Assembly (NCBI GenBank): GCA_932294295.1
Contig: OW028576.1
Span: forward strand, 22,203,227 to 22,267,226
DNA length: 64,000 nucleotides
Source of the DNA: Alitta virens
Taxonomy: Eukaryota > Annelida > Polychaeta > Phyllodocida > Nereididae
Direction: 5' to 3'
The position numbers and the translations under genes were made by a program. The notes beneath the pieces are model-generated. The model had not been told where the DNA came from and did no database searches. It worked only from the letters and a program-made list of their open reading frames with translations. Shown here piece by piece: positions 1 to 12,831 of this stretch. The stretch's first letter is position 1, and every line of letters begins with the position of its first letter.

Positions 1-346
1 GCAATTAAAGTGGACATTTTATTGCAGGGAACTCTCCCGGGTGAAATTCATTGGAAGTAATTTGCGGGTCACATCAGCATCACTCCGTAATTGGTTTCGC
101 GTAAGTTGTCAAGAATCTTGTTCGTCGCGGACTTGTCTATAGGTCTATCTCAGTCATTGTGACTGATTGACATATTTTATTCCCAGTTGGTTTTTTGTTG
201 GTACAGGGATAAAATATAATATATTGTTGGCACTTCAGTTAATTATAAAAGTTGGTGCTGGAAAGATTTTTTAAAGGACACCCCATATAATAATTCACAT
301 TTTTTTCACGGGACCTAGTTCTTGATTTATTGGCCAGCTTCTCTAA

Positions 347-860
347 AGCCCCCATCTCACATACCCGGTTTTGCCGTAGTGAACCCGTAGTATTACATAA
401 TGGTTATGCAAGAGGCTTTTTCGCCGGGTTGGCGACGGATTCTGGCGGCAAAAAGGGGCAGGGCATCATCCGACGTGTGACTCGCCGGGTTCTACGGGTG
501 ACTCAACGGGTTCTACGGGTGACTCGACGGGTTCTAAGGGTGACTCGGCGGGTATGGCCAATTAGTGGGCAAATCGCACGGTTGTACGACAGACTCGCCG
601 GGTTCTAATTTATAGAAGAAGTTAAGCAAGGTAGCTACAACAGCACCGGGAAAGTCGGCCAGTCACCCGTAGAACCCGGCGAGTCACTCGTCGAATGATA
701 TTTTGTACATGCAGCAGTGGAGGGGGGTTGTATATACTTTAAAAGGCTGCTGCTCCCCTAATATTAGTCCGATTTACGTCAAATAAGACTGAATTGTAGG
801 ATAGTTCATACAGATTCTACACGTGTTTTCGGATCAAAAATAGACCAAATATTAAGCGAG
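347..860 (+). mobile_element. Non-autonomous PIF/Harbinger derivative, copy 1, 3'-truncated
   Basis: The copy begins with AGCCCCCATCTCACAT preceded by TAA, followed by the core TGCCGTAGTGAACCCGTAG that is also found at 12.85, 15.97, 46.65 and 51.35 kb. Inside are several copies of a roughly 18 bp unit, CGGGTTCTACGGGTGACTC, then GGCTGCTGCTCCCCTAATAT, the start of a nested hairpin. The same order occurs on the opposite strand at 15.2-16.0 kb. No right terminal repeat is found, so the copy is truncated near 860. The apparent ORF at 330-608 with repeated RVLRVT is a translation of the tandem units, not a gene. Confidence 0.8.
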
Positions 861-3517
861 ATATTCTATATTATAAAATAAGCAATTAAATCTATCTGTC
901 TCTCTAAACTATCCATCTATCTATCTACATATCTACATATTGACATATCTATCTATCTACATATCTATCTATCTAACTATCTACATTAAAGAACAGCGAT
1001 TAATGTTGGGGGCGTTTTTGACAAGAATATTCTTGTTTTTGCCCAGTATACCTAATTAATATTCCTCTTCTTATCTATTATATAAATTCTACACATTTTC
1101 CTGAACAATTCATATATTTAATAAAGAGGATATGAACATCTTTGACTCATTCTTCAGACTTGTACAGGTAAATTGTGACCCTGGTTTCATTTGCAAAAGC
1201 AGAAACTACACCACATTTTTGAGACACAAAACGATCTACCACATTACTGAATTTAGAAAACATCTGTAGTTGCACTTGTATATTTTGATTAAAAACATAC
1301 GATTTCATATCAGCTCATAAACATGAGAGTACATAAACCATGAAACTGTTGTTCAACACATATCATAAAGCTCTTTTATAAACATAAACATAGAGTAGTA
1401 TGACATGCATTATAAGTTCTCCAGAGTGAGATTAGCTGACTTAGTCTGGTAGGCACAGAAGTCCACAGAAATGTTACAATTGAACGTATCTGAGGTGGAT
1501 GGATAGTGCAAAGGCGTGAATGGGGCTCGAATGGGTGTGAATGCTATGAAAGGGTATTGGACAAGTAGTGTTGCATCCCGGACAGTGGTCATTGTGTACA
1601 GCAATGAGCATGGCGTTTTGTGACTCATCCACAATGAATTTTGCTTTTCGGTGAATTTGTTGCATACAATTGACTTTGACTTTGTGAAAAGCAAAGTGAA
1701 TTGTATGTGTATGACTGAATTTATGCTGTTAGGTTTACAAACTATAGAGTGAGTGTTCTTGTTGCGGTGAAAGTTGTATTGGTTCTTGCTGAAATATAGC
1801 GTCCAATAGTAGTTCCAAATTAGTTTGTAAATCAATATAAATCAGGGTTTTATAGTTTGATATTACTATATTACAATTGCACCCTTGGCTGGCCTGTTCA
1901 AGCATGAGCCTTGTAGTTTAAGGTTGATCAAGACAGTTCTTCCATATCATGTTCCAGGATTTAATTCTAGAGACTTTCTGATTTGAAGGTGAGAGGTCTA
2001 TCGACTCGTATTCTAGCAAATGACGTGGACGTTCCCACGAGAATTGCTGGTTAATAGCATCCAGGGAACTGGAGATCCACTATAGATGATTCAGCTACTG
2101 TGATGAGCTTTATGCGACTAAGGAGTCCATCCAGGTCAGAAAGACCCATACTTGAGCAGGCCCATTGACTTGTCCAGCAATAAATAACAGGAAGAAAATG
2201 TTGTCACTATGGAGCAGCTAGAAGCAATAAGTTAAGGAGGTTTTTTTCCCATGGGAGTTACAAAAATGTAGCTCATTCACTCTTGTTTCAAGAACTTGTT
2301 TGCTTGACCAAATATGTTTGTATAGAAAACTTTACCATAGCTTGTAAGCTGTCTATATGGCACACAATATTTTGGCAAAAAATAGTGTTTCCTTCAGGCC
2401 AACAATGTTATGCATGTAGTAGGTCCATTAGTTCATTGCACAGGATCTTTCTTTTCTGTGATACCGATGAGGCATATCCTATATCTTTACATCTCATAAA
2501 CTGATATTTTCCATACTTCCCAGCCCTAGGAAGGCCTGAGCCTCCTTGTGGCAAAGGTGGTAGCAGTGGGTGAAGACCTTGAACTCAGTGGAAAACGCAT
2601 GACTCTGTGCAATGCACATGTAGGGGAGAGTGAAGAACAATGAGACATTTATTTTGTTGTCAGTCAGGACAAAATTTCTAAAATCAGGGCGTAATGGGCT
2701 TCACCCTCAGATGTAGGTAATCTAGTTGTGCATACTTTCCTGCAGTTTCAGGTTCCTGCCATATGTAAGATCAGAGTTAATCAACACATTGTCAATACAA
2801 TTCAGTTGTCTAGTTGTTTCCCTCTGGAGGGGTACTGTAAGACAAGCTAAATGTCGTTTTCAATCTAAAATGTCAAGTAAATGACATTTTTAAGCTTACG
2901 CTTCTGTACGACTACAGTTACAATAAAATTTTAATCAATGAAATTGAGGTAGAAATATAGTACAATAATGATAATAATAATTATAATACATGTATCATAA
3001 TAGTACCAATGACAAAGAAAAATTATCCGTCTTGAATGCCCAAAGTATTGTCCAAAGTAGTTTGACTGGCAGCAAGCACTGACCAGTCTCATCGCATGTG
3101 ATAGCCTTTGATTCTCTGTGATTCAGCAAATGAAGGACTTTTTAACTAGCAACTTTGCGCTGACCTAGCTAGAGTCTTTCAGTTTAAGTCATAGCGTTTC
3201 AGTGTAGACAATAGTATCAGCCTGACGGCAGTTTACCGGATTACAGTGCACTCACAAATGTTGGAGACTTATGGTATATTTTCTAAATATTGTAAACCTA
3301 TTGTACATCTTCTACTGCACATTGTTTTTTTTATATTTCTGATTTAAAGGTGTTGAGTGAGCTACATGACTTAACCATGGGTGATATATTACCCCATAGC
3401 CATGCCCAAAAGTATTTAAAACTTTTCTTCCATAAGTTATAGTCAAAAATTTTGGTAAAGCATACCTGTCATTATCACGCATGTCATAAGGCGACTCCTG
3501 TGAAATAAATAGCCTTT
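861..3517. other. No recognisable gene; one TATC microsatellite and repeat debris
   Basis: A degenerate TATC microsatellite lies at about 893-985. Around 2520-2600 is a fragment of a dispersed repeat (GCCTCCTTGTGGCAAAGGTGG), also recognisable near 6115 and 42650. A minus-strand open frame at 1410-1835 has no domain that I recognise and no splice context that would make it an exon. Confidence 0.5.
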
Positions 3518-4200
3518 TTATGTATTCTGGTGCAGTACCTTATTTGACCAATGTTTATTCGTTACAAATCTTAGAGATCTTTTATTTGTCTTCTCTAATT
3601 TGTTTAGGTTTAGAATGCCCACAAACATCAATACAATAGGGCCGTAGGTGAGGCTGCTGTTTATATAACTGTTATACAGGATTGTTTTACAGTCTTTATC
3701 TAGATAGGTTTTGATGTGCTTCATTGCATTGACTCGTTTACCTATCTGATTACATACTTCATCAATATGTGAGCTAAAGTTTAAATTGTTTATCAAGTTC
3801 AATACCTAAGACGTTTATAGAATGTGATGCATGTAATGTTATGTTATTTATGGTTAGAATTTCATTATCATTTTCATGAAGTATTCAGGTACATTAGCTG
3901 AAATTTGCTAGCATTTGCTTTCGTGTTATCTAGCTCAAACCACTTCATTACATACATACAGTCTAAGTATAGTTTGGATTTTGACCTGCTAAATTTTTAA
4001 TCACGCAACTGAGTATGTTGTCTATGCGCAGTTGTAGATATTATAATTTAATTTTGAATATAGAAAATCATTTATTAGGATGTTAACCAACAAGGGGCTG
4101 AGGATAGATCCTTGTGGGACTCCTTTGATGTTATATACCCATTTTGAGTATGTCTCTCAAATTTTTACCCTTTGCTGTCTTTTCATAAAAAGGGTGATAC
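3518..4200 (-). pseudogene. LINE (non-LTR retrotransposon) reverse-transcriptase relic
   Basis: Read on the minus strand, the segment gives GVPQGSILSPLLVN near 4085-4130, the classical reverse-transcriptase block before the active site in Jockey/CR1-type LINEs. It then gives fragments of the later RT region and an open stretch from 3802 to 3518 that fits the thumb and linker (HIDEVCNQIGKRVNAMKHI, YNSYINSSLTYG, NKRSLRFVTNKHW). Several stops interrupt the 3800-4080 part, including where the FADD-type active site should lie, so the copy is dead. No 5' ORF or endonuclease is visible. Identification rests on motif order; the clade within the Jockey group is not decided. Confidence 0.8.
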
Positions 4201-4399
4201 ATGGCCTGATAGTACAACAAAAACGCAAAATGTCTCAGAATACTTTCATTTTAGGTAGTAAGTTCATTTTATTGTCCATTGCTACTGGTCTGAAGCTTCT
4301 AAAGCAGGTTATTTTACCAGTAGTCAGAGGAAGATGTTATACTGATATGGTAAGCCCACGATTTAACAAATATACCCAATAGCTGCTATGTTCATTCAC

Positions 4400-4485
4400 C
4401 TGGCCTGGCATAGACACTGAGTACAAGGTACCATCAATTCAACTCGTCACGTACCCGACATCCAGCTGTCATTTCCCACATGAAG
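4400..4485 (-). repeat. Fragment of tRNA-derived SINE family 1 (middle part)
   Basis: The stretch with CATAGACACTGAGTACAAGG and CATCCAGCTG is the reverse complement of the body of the SINE seen complete at 26118-26560. A matching minus-strand fragment lies at 12645-12716. Confidence 0.6.
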
Positions 4486-4724
4486 AATTAGATTGAATTG
4501 ACTGTCTCACCCTTTCCCACTCACGCTTTGTCTCACTCTTCCCCTTGCTGTTTTTCATATGAACTTGTGATCTTCTGAGGTCCATATGGCTACAGCACGG
4601 TTTATTAATATCTGGAATTAAAGACCACTAATATACTATTAGATGATGCTCTCATCTCGAAACACTGGAGAATAAGATTGAAAACTCAAGTGCATAAACA
4701 AATAAATTTACCTGGTGTAAAACC

Positions 4725-4880
4725 CAAAATTTAAATTTCAAACACCTCGTGCTTTTAATTCTTGCAGGTAATGGAACATTCTGGTGGTTATGAAGTGTCC
4801 AAAAAGGGCAGTGTTATAACCTTCATTGTGTTGAAACTAGGGGGTTTGTCTCATTGTTTCCCCCTCTCCCCTACTCCAGT
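4725..4880 (+). repeat. Dispersed repeat, copy matching 35205-35370 in inverse orientation
   Basis: About 155 bp containing GCTTTTAATTCTTGC, GGGCAGTGTTATAACCTTCA and TTGTGTTGAAACTA recurs as its reverse complement at 35205-35370 with only scattered differences. Both end in a CTCTCCCCTA-type block. No coding content; probably a short interspersed or MITE-like family. Confidence 0.75.
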
Positions 4881-5143
4881 TGCGGCCATCTAGCTCTGCT
4901 AACCTGCGTCACTCAGTTATGCCTGTCTAGCTCTGCCTACCTAATACAGACATGGATGACCCTTCAGTTTAACTTCCCTGATGTATATTGGTTGTAATAT
5001 TTATGTCTTTGCAGATCACAAAACATTAAAATGTTTTAACTAATCAATCGTAACATTTCACGTAGTTATTAGCATACTTACATGCGTGGTATACATAATT
5101 TAATTATAATGCTCATCAATTAAAGACATGGCATCAGATGTTA

Positions 5144-5254
5144 GATATAGGCATTGGCAAATTAACCAATAGCTAAAATCACTTAGTCTGACAAAGGTAA
5201 ATTATACAATGGGAGTGAGTTTAGCTATTGGTTTATTTGCCAATGCTTATATTC
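5144..5254. repeat. Foldback hairpin, about 32 bp arms
   Basis: The left arm TATAGGCATTGGCAAATT...CCAATAGCTAAA pairs with the right arm TTTAGCTATTGG...ATTTGCCAATGCTTATA with few mismatches, separated by about 47 bases. It could be a tiny MITE or the source of a hairpin RNA; the sequence alone does not decide. Confidence 0.7.
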
Positions 5255-7524
5255 AGATTCAGATTAACGTAAATTATTCAACTTGTGTAAACAAGCGAGG
5301 AGGGCCTCCACAAGGCAACAAGTAGAGAAACTTGATATTGCTGAGACAAAGCTGTATGCAACACATGATGCACAATATATAATAAATAAATCTCGATCCA
5401 TGGTCAGGGACGAGCTGATTATATGATTTAATGTTGTATGATGGAGTAGGGACGGAGATGCTGTTCATAAACATGGCACGACATAGGTTTCGAACCCATA
5501 TGCACTCTGTAATAAACCAGAGACGATGGCCACTTGGCCACACACCTTAACTTCGGCCACACCTGAGTGGCAGAACTGGTCAATTTTTGTTGCAACAGTT
5601 AAAGTATGAATATCCATAGCTTTCATATGATGGCATATATAATGTGAGTTGTACTGTGTGTATAATAACAAGGCATATTTACCAAACCATCATTAATGGT
5701 GAATGAAAAAAAAAATACAGAACTTAACCGAATGTGCCATTTACGACATACATTACTTGACCAATTCTTCTATAGAAATGACACTTACCTACATGCAACT
5801 CCATCTTTCCGCTACTTATGCCCGTAAACCATCGTAGTGTGAAAAGGTGAACACTAAATTGGGTGATTACTTTACCCCTTGTTTGTCTCCTCCACCCTTT
5901 CGTTAGCTTTAGGTAATCTTTCACTGATATGTTATACCCTGGGGTAGTTTAGTGGCCCTTTACACGTAAATCACTTAAATCAGCACACACACATTGACAT
6001 GGATATACAAGCCTTCATTACAAATGACAATTTGATTAGTTGGCTTGTGGACAAGATCGAGTAAAACCGAAGTGAATGTTTTTGTAGAAAGACAATTGCC
6101 CAAGGTTATAGTCCTGAGCCTCCTCTTGGCAAGGGTTGTAACACTGACTCTGTGAAGTGCAGACTGTCTGTCTAGCTCTCTCCAGCTAGCACTTGGGTGG
6201 TGCCTGTCAGATTAAGTTTCTGATATTTCTATTTCACCCAAAGCCATTCTTCATTCATACAATATTGTATTTAATTCTATCAAATATTTGCGTTAATTAG
6301 GGTGACCACTTTAAGACATCTTTGATGTCGCTGTCAAGGGGCCACCCTAGTTTTCATAAATAAAATGTATATTTGCAACCAGTGCCAAGGGACAGACACA
6401 CAGTGGTAGTCTTCAAAAAATAAGTTAATACAAATTACAATAATCGCATAAATGACAGTAACGCCATGCCAATAATGACACTGGTCAACCCAAACCATTA
6501 CAAGTATCGCACTTATATTACAATTGACATTATAAGAAATTTGGTTTTGCATAATATTTGAAACCATATTGGCTATAAGTATATATATTATCTTAAATAT
6601 TTAGTTTAATTTCATTGAATATTTTGGCAAAACTTTTCGCTTATGCTATGTCATGGAAATTCATGACTCACAGCAGGCAGACGATACGTGTTGTTGCTTC
6701 TCAGGCTTTGGTTATGGATGAAGGTGTTTCTGAGCTGTCTATCCCTATAGCTCTCCCCACATCTAACTCTCCCTGTTCCAAGCAAATGTACATGACCTAT
6801 CCCGATTACAACATCGTAAAACACCATATAGCCGAACCCATAACACTTTGAAAAAAAACAATTATGCCAGTGTGGGATAGTTAGTATGCAACATGCCTGA
6901 TAAGAAATAAGCTCTCGCATCAGAATATCGATTTCTCATATTTGAACCAATTTGAGAATGTTTTACAATATTTCAACTAGTAAATTTTGCTGGAGACCGC
7001 AAGAAGCCTAGGTGATTATGAATGTCACATGGTGTGCTAGCTTCTCGTGAAAGTGTGAAAACAAATGATTTTCCTTCTACCACCGCACAGTTAATGTCAG
7101 TATATCCAATTAAAGCCTTGCTATGTTTCCCAAGACACCACAAAACACGCAGATAGGTGTAAGTAAATGTTGAAGGCCTAATTATGATGGGCAGCCTTGA
7201 CTCCATGATTCACCAAAATAACATTTGATAACAACATGAAAACAGTATTCAAGTAGGTTAATGTTAATAAGTCAGATATCATGTAAGATCTATAATCTTC
7301 CTGTGATAGAATATTTCCATTTGTATGTGGTCAGCATAGAACTACTCAAATATATATGCAAGAGTAGATGACGATTACATCCATGTATTTTGAAGGTGAT
7401 CACACGTTATCTTATAGGTTACACCTTCGAAAGTATGTCTTTCCCTCTGTTATCATTGCAATTCTCCAGAGATACTGCCATTGAATATGGTGCATTATTA
7501 TTATTCCGATTTTTCTAGTGGCAT
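5255..7524. other. No recognisable gene
   Basis: Only short chance open frames, all under 90 codons, and one fragment of a dispersed repeat around 6115-6200 (GAGCCTCCTCTTGGCAAGGG). I see no splice-flanked exon candidate and no protein family signature. Confidence 0.45.
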
Positions 7525-7558
7525 TTCATAACAAAAGACTTAATTTAAAATGTAAAAT

Positions 7559-7930
7559 ATGATTTTAGAAAAAATAAAGTTTAAAACAATTAGATACGGT
7601 AGGTCATCCATAGGATACCAGGGTGCTAAATTGTGGAACCTTGTTTCCATTGCCATAAAAAATATTCCACATTTTAAAGATTTTAAATCAGCCCTATTGG
7701 CAGGGAAAAGGCCAGGTTGCAATTGTGGAACCTGTTTTTATTGCATTTAATGAATTATTTGTCTATTTGCTTTAATTATATATTAATCTAATCCGTTTTT
7801 TATAGCTTTCACTCCACATCTGTATATATTTCATTCTCATATCGTTTTATTCTAGTCGAGCAAAAGCTTCTGCTTATGTTATTTGTTCTTACATACGACT
7901 TTAAATATAATATATCTTATCTTATATTTT
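7559..7930 (+). pseudogene. LINE 3' end: ORF2 C-terminus and simple tail
   Basis: The frame ending at 7750 reads RYGRSSIGYQGAKLWNLV, then a segment with IPHFKDFKSAL and the cysteine pattern CNCGTCFYC. This is the typical extreme C-terminus of ORF2 in CR1/Jockey-like LINEs (the 'SIRYxGxKLWNxL...FKxxLK' block and terminal Cys cluster). After the stop a 3' region of about 180 bp ends in a TATCTTATCTTATA simple tail near 7930. Coding similarity is lost upstream of about 7590, so this is a 5'-truncated insertion. It may belong to the same family as the RT relic at 3.5-4.2 kb, but the two do not overlap and this cannot be tested here. Confidence 0.75.
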
Positions 7931-8284
7931 ACACCCAAGACAGTAGGGCACATCATTTGATGGTGGACCTTTCACTGTTTTAAGACTTAATTAATGCAGT
8001 TTAAAATAGCCAAGTTGAAATGTACTCTCAGCAAAAAAAAACATTAAAAAAAAACAATAAATTGCATCCAGTAGTGGACAGAAGTTGTTATTAACTGAAT
8101 CATAATTTTTGCCATCGTAAACTTTTTTCTGAAAACTTTTTTTCTCTTTATACAATGATTGATAATTCTTACAACACGGTTCACCACCTTTGTACAGATT
8201 TACTCTTGAAATGTGATCATTAATTGAATTGGACCCCTATCCATTGTAGTTTATGACAATAATGCTAGTAAAAGGATTGTAGGA

Positions 8285-8600
8285 TTTCAAGGTTTAGATA
8301 GTTTCTTGTGATAACGGATATTTTGTTTTTGCCAGTAAGACTAATTTCCACTCTGTATGTAATTGAGTTAAAATAAATAAACATTTTATAATGAGCACAT
8401 AATTAGAATGCAATATTTGGTCTGACACATTATTCTTTTCATGCAGAAAAATATGGCTGTAATTACTTTCAAGCAACAGCTTTTGGGAGAACTGGGCCAA
8501 CTCAGGTAGGGAAAACTGGGACCCTGTCCTGGGCCTCCATCTGTGGGAAAATACAGTTAAAAAGTTTTACTTTGGACATCAAAAACCTGTAGGCAGTGTA
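8285..8600 (+). repeat. Repeat family copy A (GGAGAACTGGGCC type)
   Basis: The stretch from TTTCTTGTGATAACGGATAT through ATTATTCTTTTCATGCAG to GGGAGAACTGGGCCAACTC is matched in the same order by 9300-9640 (copy B): TTGTGATAAGGGATATTTTT, ATTATTCTTGGTATACAG, AAGGAGAACTAGGCCCC, then a shared CCTGTCCT..CCT and AAAATRCAGT tail. The chance ORFs on the minus strand in both copies are shadows. Confidence 0.7.
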
Positions 8601-9194
8601 CACTGCTGAAGAATTAACGCACATATAAAGTACAAGTATTTGGCAATGTACTCGAATAAAAGTAGGTACTGTGCTTGCAATATGACACGAGTACTGAGTT
8701 CAAGCGAGTACTTGAAATTGTGTACTCAATTACACAAATACACGATTACACAGCCCTGCTTGTTACCAGTTGTCAGTAAACAAACTAAGCAAATGTACAA
8801 GTGGAGTTGCATTCAATGACATATAACTTAAGTCAAAATGCATTTTTTTAAGTTTTACAAATATCTAACTCTCGATCTACCATGGAAACCCCTTCATTAC
8901 TTTTGGAAAGGCACTATAAGAATGTGTTGGCATCTGCCATTAAATGACTTCAAAAATGACAGAATCCAACAATTCTAAAAAATATATATTTTGAAAGAAG
9001 AACTGATATCAACATATTTCTCAAACAAAGGCCTGTACAGATAATATTATTTGCAAAATGATGCAATGCAACATATCTTTATACATACCTATAAATCTAG
9101 ATGATCCAGGGACTGGTGCCCATTAACTTTTGACTCCTATCTCCTTCAGTGGAGAGTGTTTCCTTTCTAAAGCTTGATATATTAACAGTGAGTA

Positions 9195-10475
9195 TAAGGG
9201 AAAGTAAGGGGAACTGGGTCATAAGGAGAACTGGGCAACCCTCCCTGCAACTGAAAAGAACATAGCTATTACCCTGAAATTGGACACATGACTCCTTGGT
9301 GATCCTAAACTCATTTCAGATATTTCATTTTGTGATAAGGGATATTTTTGTTTTGTGGTGTCAGTTAGTAAAATTTCCATTATAATGTATAATATCCATT
9401 GTCTATAAAAGACAGAGGATAGTAAGGAAAAACCATTTTGTAATACTGAGTACACAATCAGAGTACACTGATTTGACTGACATATTATTCTTGGTATACA
9501 GAAAAATAAGACTGTCATGTCTTTTAAGCAGCTTTGGGGAGATTTGTGCCATCGCAGGTAAGGAGAACTAGGCCCCTGTCCTAGACCTTCCTCTATGACA
9601 AAATGCAGTCAGAGATTTTGATTATGATATCACAAACCAACAGATATTAAAATATTACATTGTGCTAAGACACTATCTAAATATCCTGTGACACAAAGAA
9701 TGGCTTACAATGCAAGTTGGTTCAGCCTACTCCTACACTTTCAGTTTTCAAATTATTAAAGAATAAATTCAGGAGGTAAATTTTACCTACATTTAGTCAT
9801 TAGTCAAATATTTGTAGGACAGTGCTTTACTGTTGTTTCACAGCTGAAGCTAAGATATATAAAAATCTTTCAATGTTTTAAACTTTCCAACTGCAACCGA
9901 TCTTTACCAGATATACAGAATTTGGCAAGAAGCTAATTGTTGCATTAGAATTATCCATGAAATGCTATATTCACACTGCATATGAAGGTAAAGGCTGAAA
10001 TAAATGTGAAATTTCAAAAATATTTATTATGGCTGTATTGTAAGCTCAAGATTTCATATCAACACTGTATCGTCACCTCACAGCATAGCGAACTAATTAG
10101 GTGGCTGGGCTTATAGGTAACGGCACACAGTGTCAAAGTTATGTTCTTTCAATGCAATCATGTCTGTTGATAATTATGAAAATATTAATCTTTGTTCCAG
10201 TTTGTCAGTTTGTTATTTACTAATGAGTGTGGCCCAGTTCTCTTTCCATCATGGCCCAGTTCTCCTTACTGTAAGGAGCACTGGGCAATTTTTTTCTAAA
10301 ATATATGATTTTCTCTTTATGCAAGAAATGGTCGAGACATTATTAGAGGTATAGTATATAAAAAAATAAAAAAAGGTGACTTTTTATTGGGATCAGCAAA
10401 AAAAATGAGACTTTTTATTGGGATCAGCAAAAATTTATATGTGGAACACGTCCCATTTCTCCTTACTTTCCCCTA
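9195..10475. mobile_element. Non-autonomous inverted-repeat element, 1.3 kb
   Basis: The left end AAGGGAAAGTAAGGGGAACTGG and the reverse complement of the right end, AGGGGAAAGTAAGGAGAAATGG, form terminal inverted repeats of about 25 bp. Subterminal copies of AAGGAGAACTGGGC lie at about 9222 and in reverse at 10228-10280. Repeat copy B (9300-9640) lies inside. At 10380-10436 a 28 bp direct duplication, GACTTTTTATTGGGATCAGC, occurs twice. No transposase ORF is present and no target duplication is clear, so the exact borders are uncertain. Confidence 0.55.
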
Positions 10476-11907
10476 CAAGACATGCCGTATAAATATCATT
10501 AATCTCTTTCATCAGGGCATTTTTTATTGTAGGGCTGTCGATCAAATGATGCCCTTTAAATAAACAACCAACCCAGTAATACTTTATTTACTGATTGTTT
10601 CATATTTTTTTGTTTAATTTCCAAGCTTGGGAAACGGTATTCAGGTAGATATTGATACTTACATATAATTATGTAATATAAGCAAAACAGTTAACAAAAA
10701 GTGCAATTGCATTCTCTAACTGAATTATGATAGACATAGCATGAGCATGAGTGTCTTTGAATTGCAATTGTCTTTGATGATGATCATTTACTCCATTATT
10801 TAATAATAAGTTTCTGAGACATACTGGAATGTATTAAAGCACATTCAATTAAAATATTTAATAAAATCACACTCTATTTCATGATCCTTAAATCTTTTGT
10901 GAAAATTAAAAGTTCAAATTTCTTAATGTGCTATTCACAACAATACATTTTGAAAACTAATTCTATCTAAATCCACCCATAGAGACAAGTCTACTCTTCT
11001 CTCCATGATCCTTCTCTTGCAACACAATGGAAACACAGCATTCAAGCGAAGGATCATCATGTAACCCACAACGCAGCCGCATCATTGATTTCTTGAAATG
11101 TCAACACAGCTTTTCTCCAACCCACCGACCCACCCTCTCCCATCACTGGGTGTGAGCTTTACTATGCAATTTTCTTCCTTCTTGTCTACCATAGTCAACA
11201 TTTTTGTATCTCAATCTCAATCCATACATATGGTTTGAATGGTAACTATGGTGCTTTGGCTGTTAAACAAATCCATCATGAATTTGTGCTTGTAATGCTG
11301 CTGTTGTATGTCAGTGTGGCAGTGGTCACTCCATTGCAGGCATCTGGCTATGATTGGCCAGTTGAGTGACACACCCACACTCTGACCTATAAAATGAATG
11401 AAACTGGCCACACACACTCACTGTTCTCACTCTTTCTTAAGTGAAACAGTGTAATTACACAAATTGGATTTGTCAATTGCTCTTTATGTTTCTGATAGCT
11501 GATTGCATTTGAAACTGTACACTGTAATTAATTTCAAGTTATTACAAATAGGCCAATGTTGAAATGAAATTATTTCTCAAACTGTTTTAAACAGCAGATA
11601 TGCAGTTCACAAATGCTACACTCACTGAACCTGTCAATTATGTATGTTAATGTGAAACAATGAAACATGATTATATATTTTTTAATTTGGATCTGAATTA
11701 TTCTATTAGATTTGCAAAAAAAGTCACATTTTTCTGAAGGACTGTATTTTTAGCTGCAAATTACAGAATTCTAAATTATTTAGGTATATTAAAAGAAGAA
11801 CTATAAAAAAATTCTGTGCAACTTAATAGCAGGAAAGTTTGATATATATATATACTTTTGTATATCTTTTTTTTTCATAGTAACAAAGATCTATTTTTAT
11901 AATTTCT
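10476..11907. other. No recognisable gene
   Basis: AT-rich sequence with only short chance frames. Nothing with family signatures or plausible splice-bounded coding was found. Confidence 0.45.
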
Positions 11908-11953
11908 AATACTATAGATAGTGCAAGTGGCCACTTGCACCATCTTTAGTATT
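11908..11953. repeat. Near-perfect palindrome around GTGCAAGTGG/CCACTTGCAC
   Basis: The 20 bp GTGCAAGTGGCCACTTGCAC at 11921-11940 is a perfect palindrome, and the symmetry continues outward (AATACTATAGATA on the left, CATCTTTAGTATT on the right) to arms of about 23 bp with no spacer. Such spacer-less palindromes can be cruciform-forming sites or the fused ends of a foldback element. Confidence 0.75.
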
Positions 11954-12644
11954 CTATATAGACAGTTGTTGGTAGCTAGGCAAGAGTAGCGAGGATCTAT
12001 GGAAAAGTACATTTTATAACAAGTTTGGCCATAAAGACAAAGACATAAATTTATATGAACTATACTAATTGATTGTAATATTTTGACATGATACCTTGTC
12101 AGTATCTATAACCTGCAACTAATACCCTTTAGTCTGTAAAAAATAGTTCTTTTTTGCATGTCTAGACTACGTTAACCAATTCTGATACAGGTCTCTGTTT
12201 TAAAGAGAGCTTTTCTTGTTTAGGTACATATCTATATATATTACTTTAACTTATTTCAGTCACTTTTCACACGTCCTAACTATTGTATACTCTTCTACAT
12301 TCCCATTTAATAAATACAAAATCTACTGTATGTCGTTCATGCACAAAAAGTAATATAATTTACCTAGTTGACTAGATACAGCCTTGCTAGTTTGCTAAAC
12401 ATATGAGTCTTTTTGACTCTGAATCCAAAATGGCAACTGTTTTTAAATTTTCAAAAGATAATTGCTTATTAATTTTTCAGCATGAATATCATATGCACAC
12501 AAATAAATCAAAGTGCAAGGAAGTGTAAATGTACTCATACTCAGACACAGACTCAAGCACATTGGCCAAAGTCTGTACTTGCACTTGTACTCACAGCATG
12601 GGTTGGTACCATGTTACAAATTTACTCATTATTATAATTGTTCC
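11954..12644. other. No recognisable gene
   Basis: AT-rich, no coding signature. The adjoining 12645-12716 is a minus-strand SINE family 1 fragment (CATAGACACTGAGTAAAAGG...CATCCAGCTGAGG). Confidence 0.45.
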
Positions 12645-12831
12645 AGCATAGACACTGAGTAAAAGGGCATCACCAATTTAATATATCATTTGACCGGCAT
12701 CCAGCTGAGGTAAACATTATAGAGAGTTCCTGGACAGGGATTATCACAACAATGTTAATTTAATTCTCAATATATATTTCACGAACAACATTTAAACTAG
12801 CTTAACAATATGTGGAGAAAATATCTGTTCA

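Noticed and set aside
330..608. ORF with repeated RVLRVT units (also 15647-15868 and 15739-15921)
   Set aside because: It translates the tandem CGGGTTCTACGGGTGACTC units of a Harbinger derivative; frames are open on both strands because of the repeat, not because of coding.
1410..1835. 141-codon minus-strand frame
   Set aside because: No recognisable domain and no exon-like borders; another frame on the same strand is open as well.
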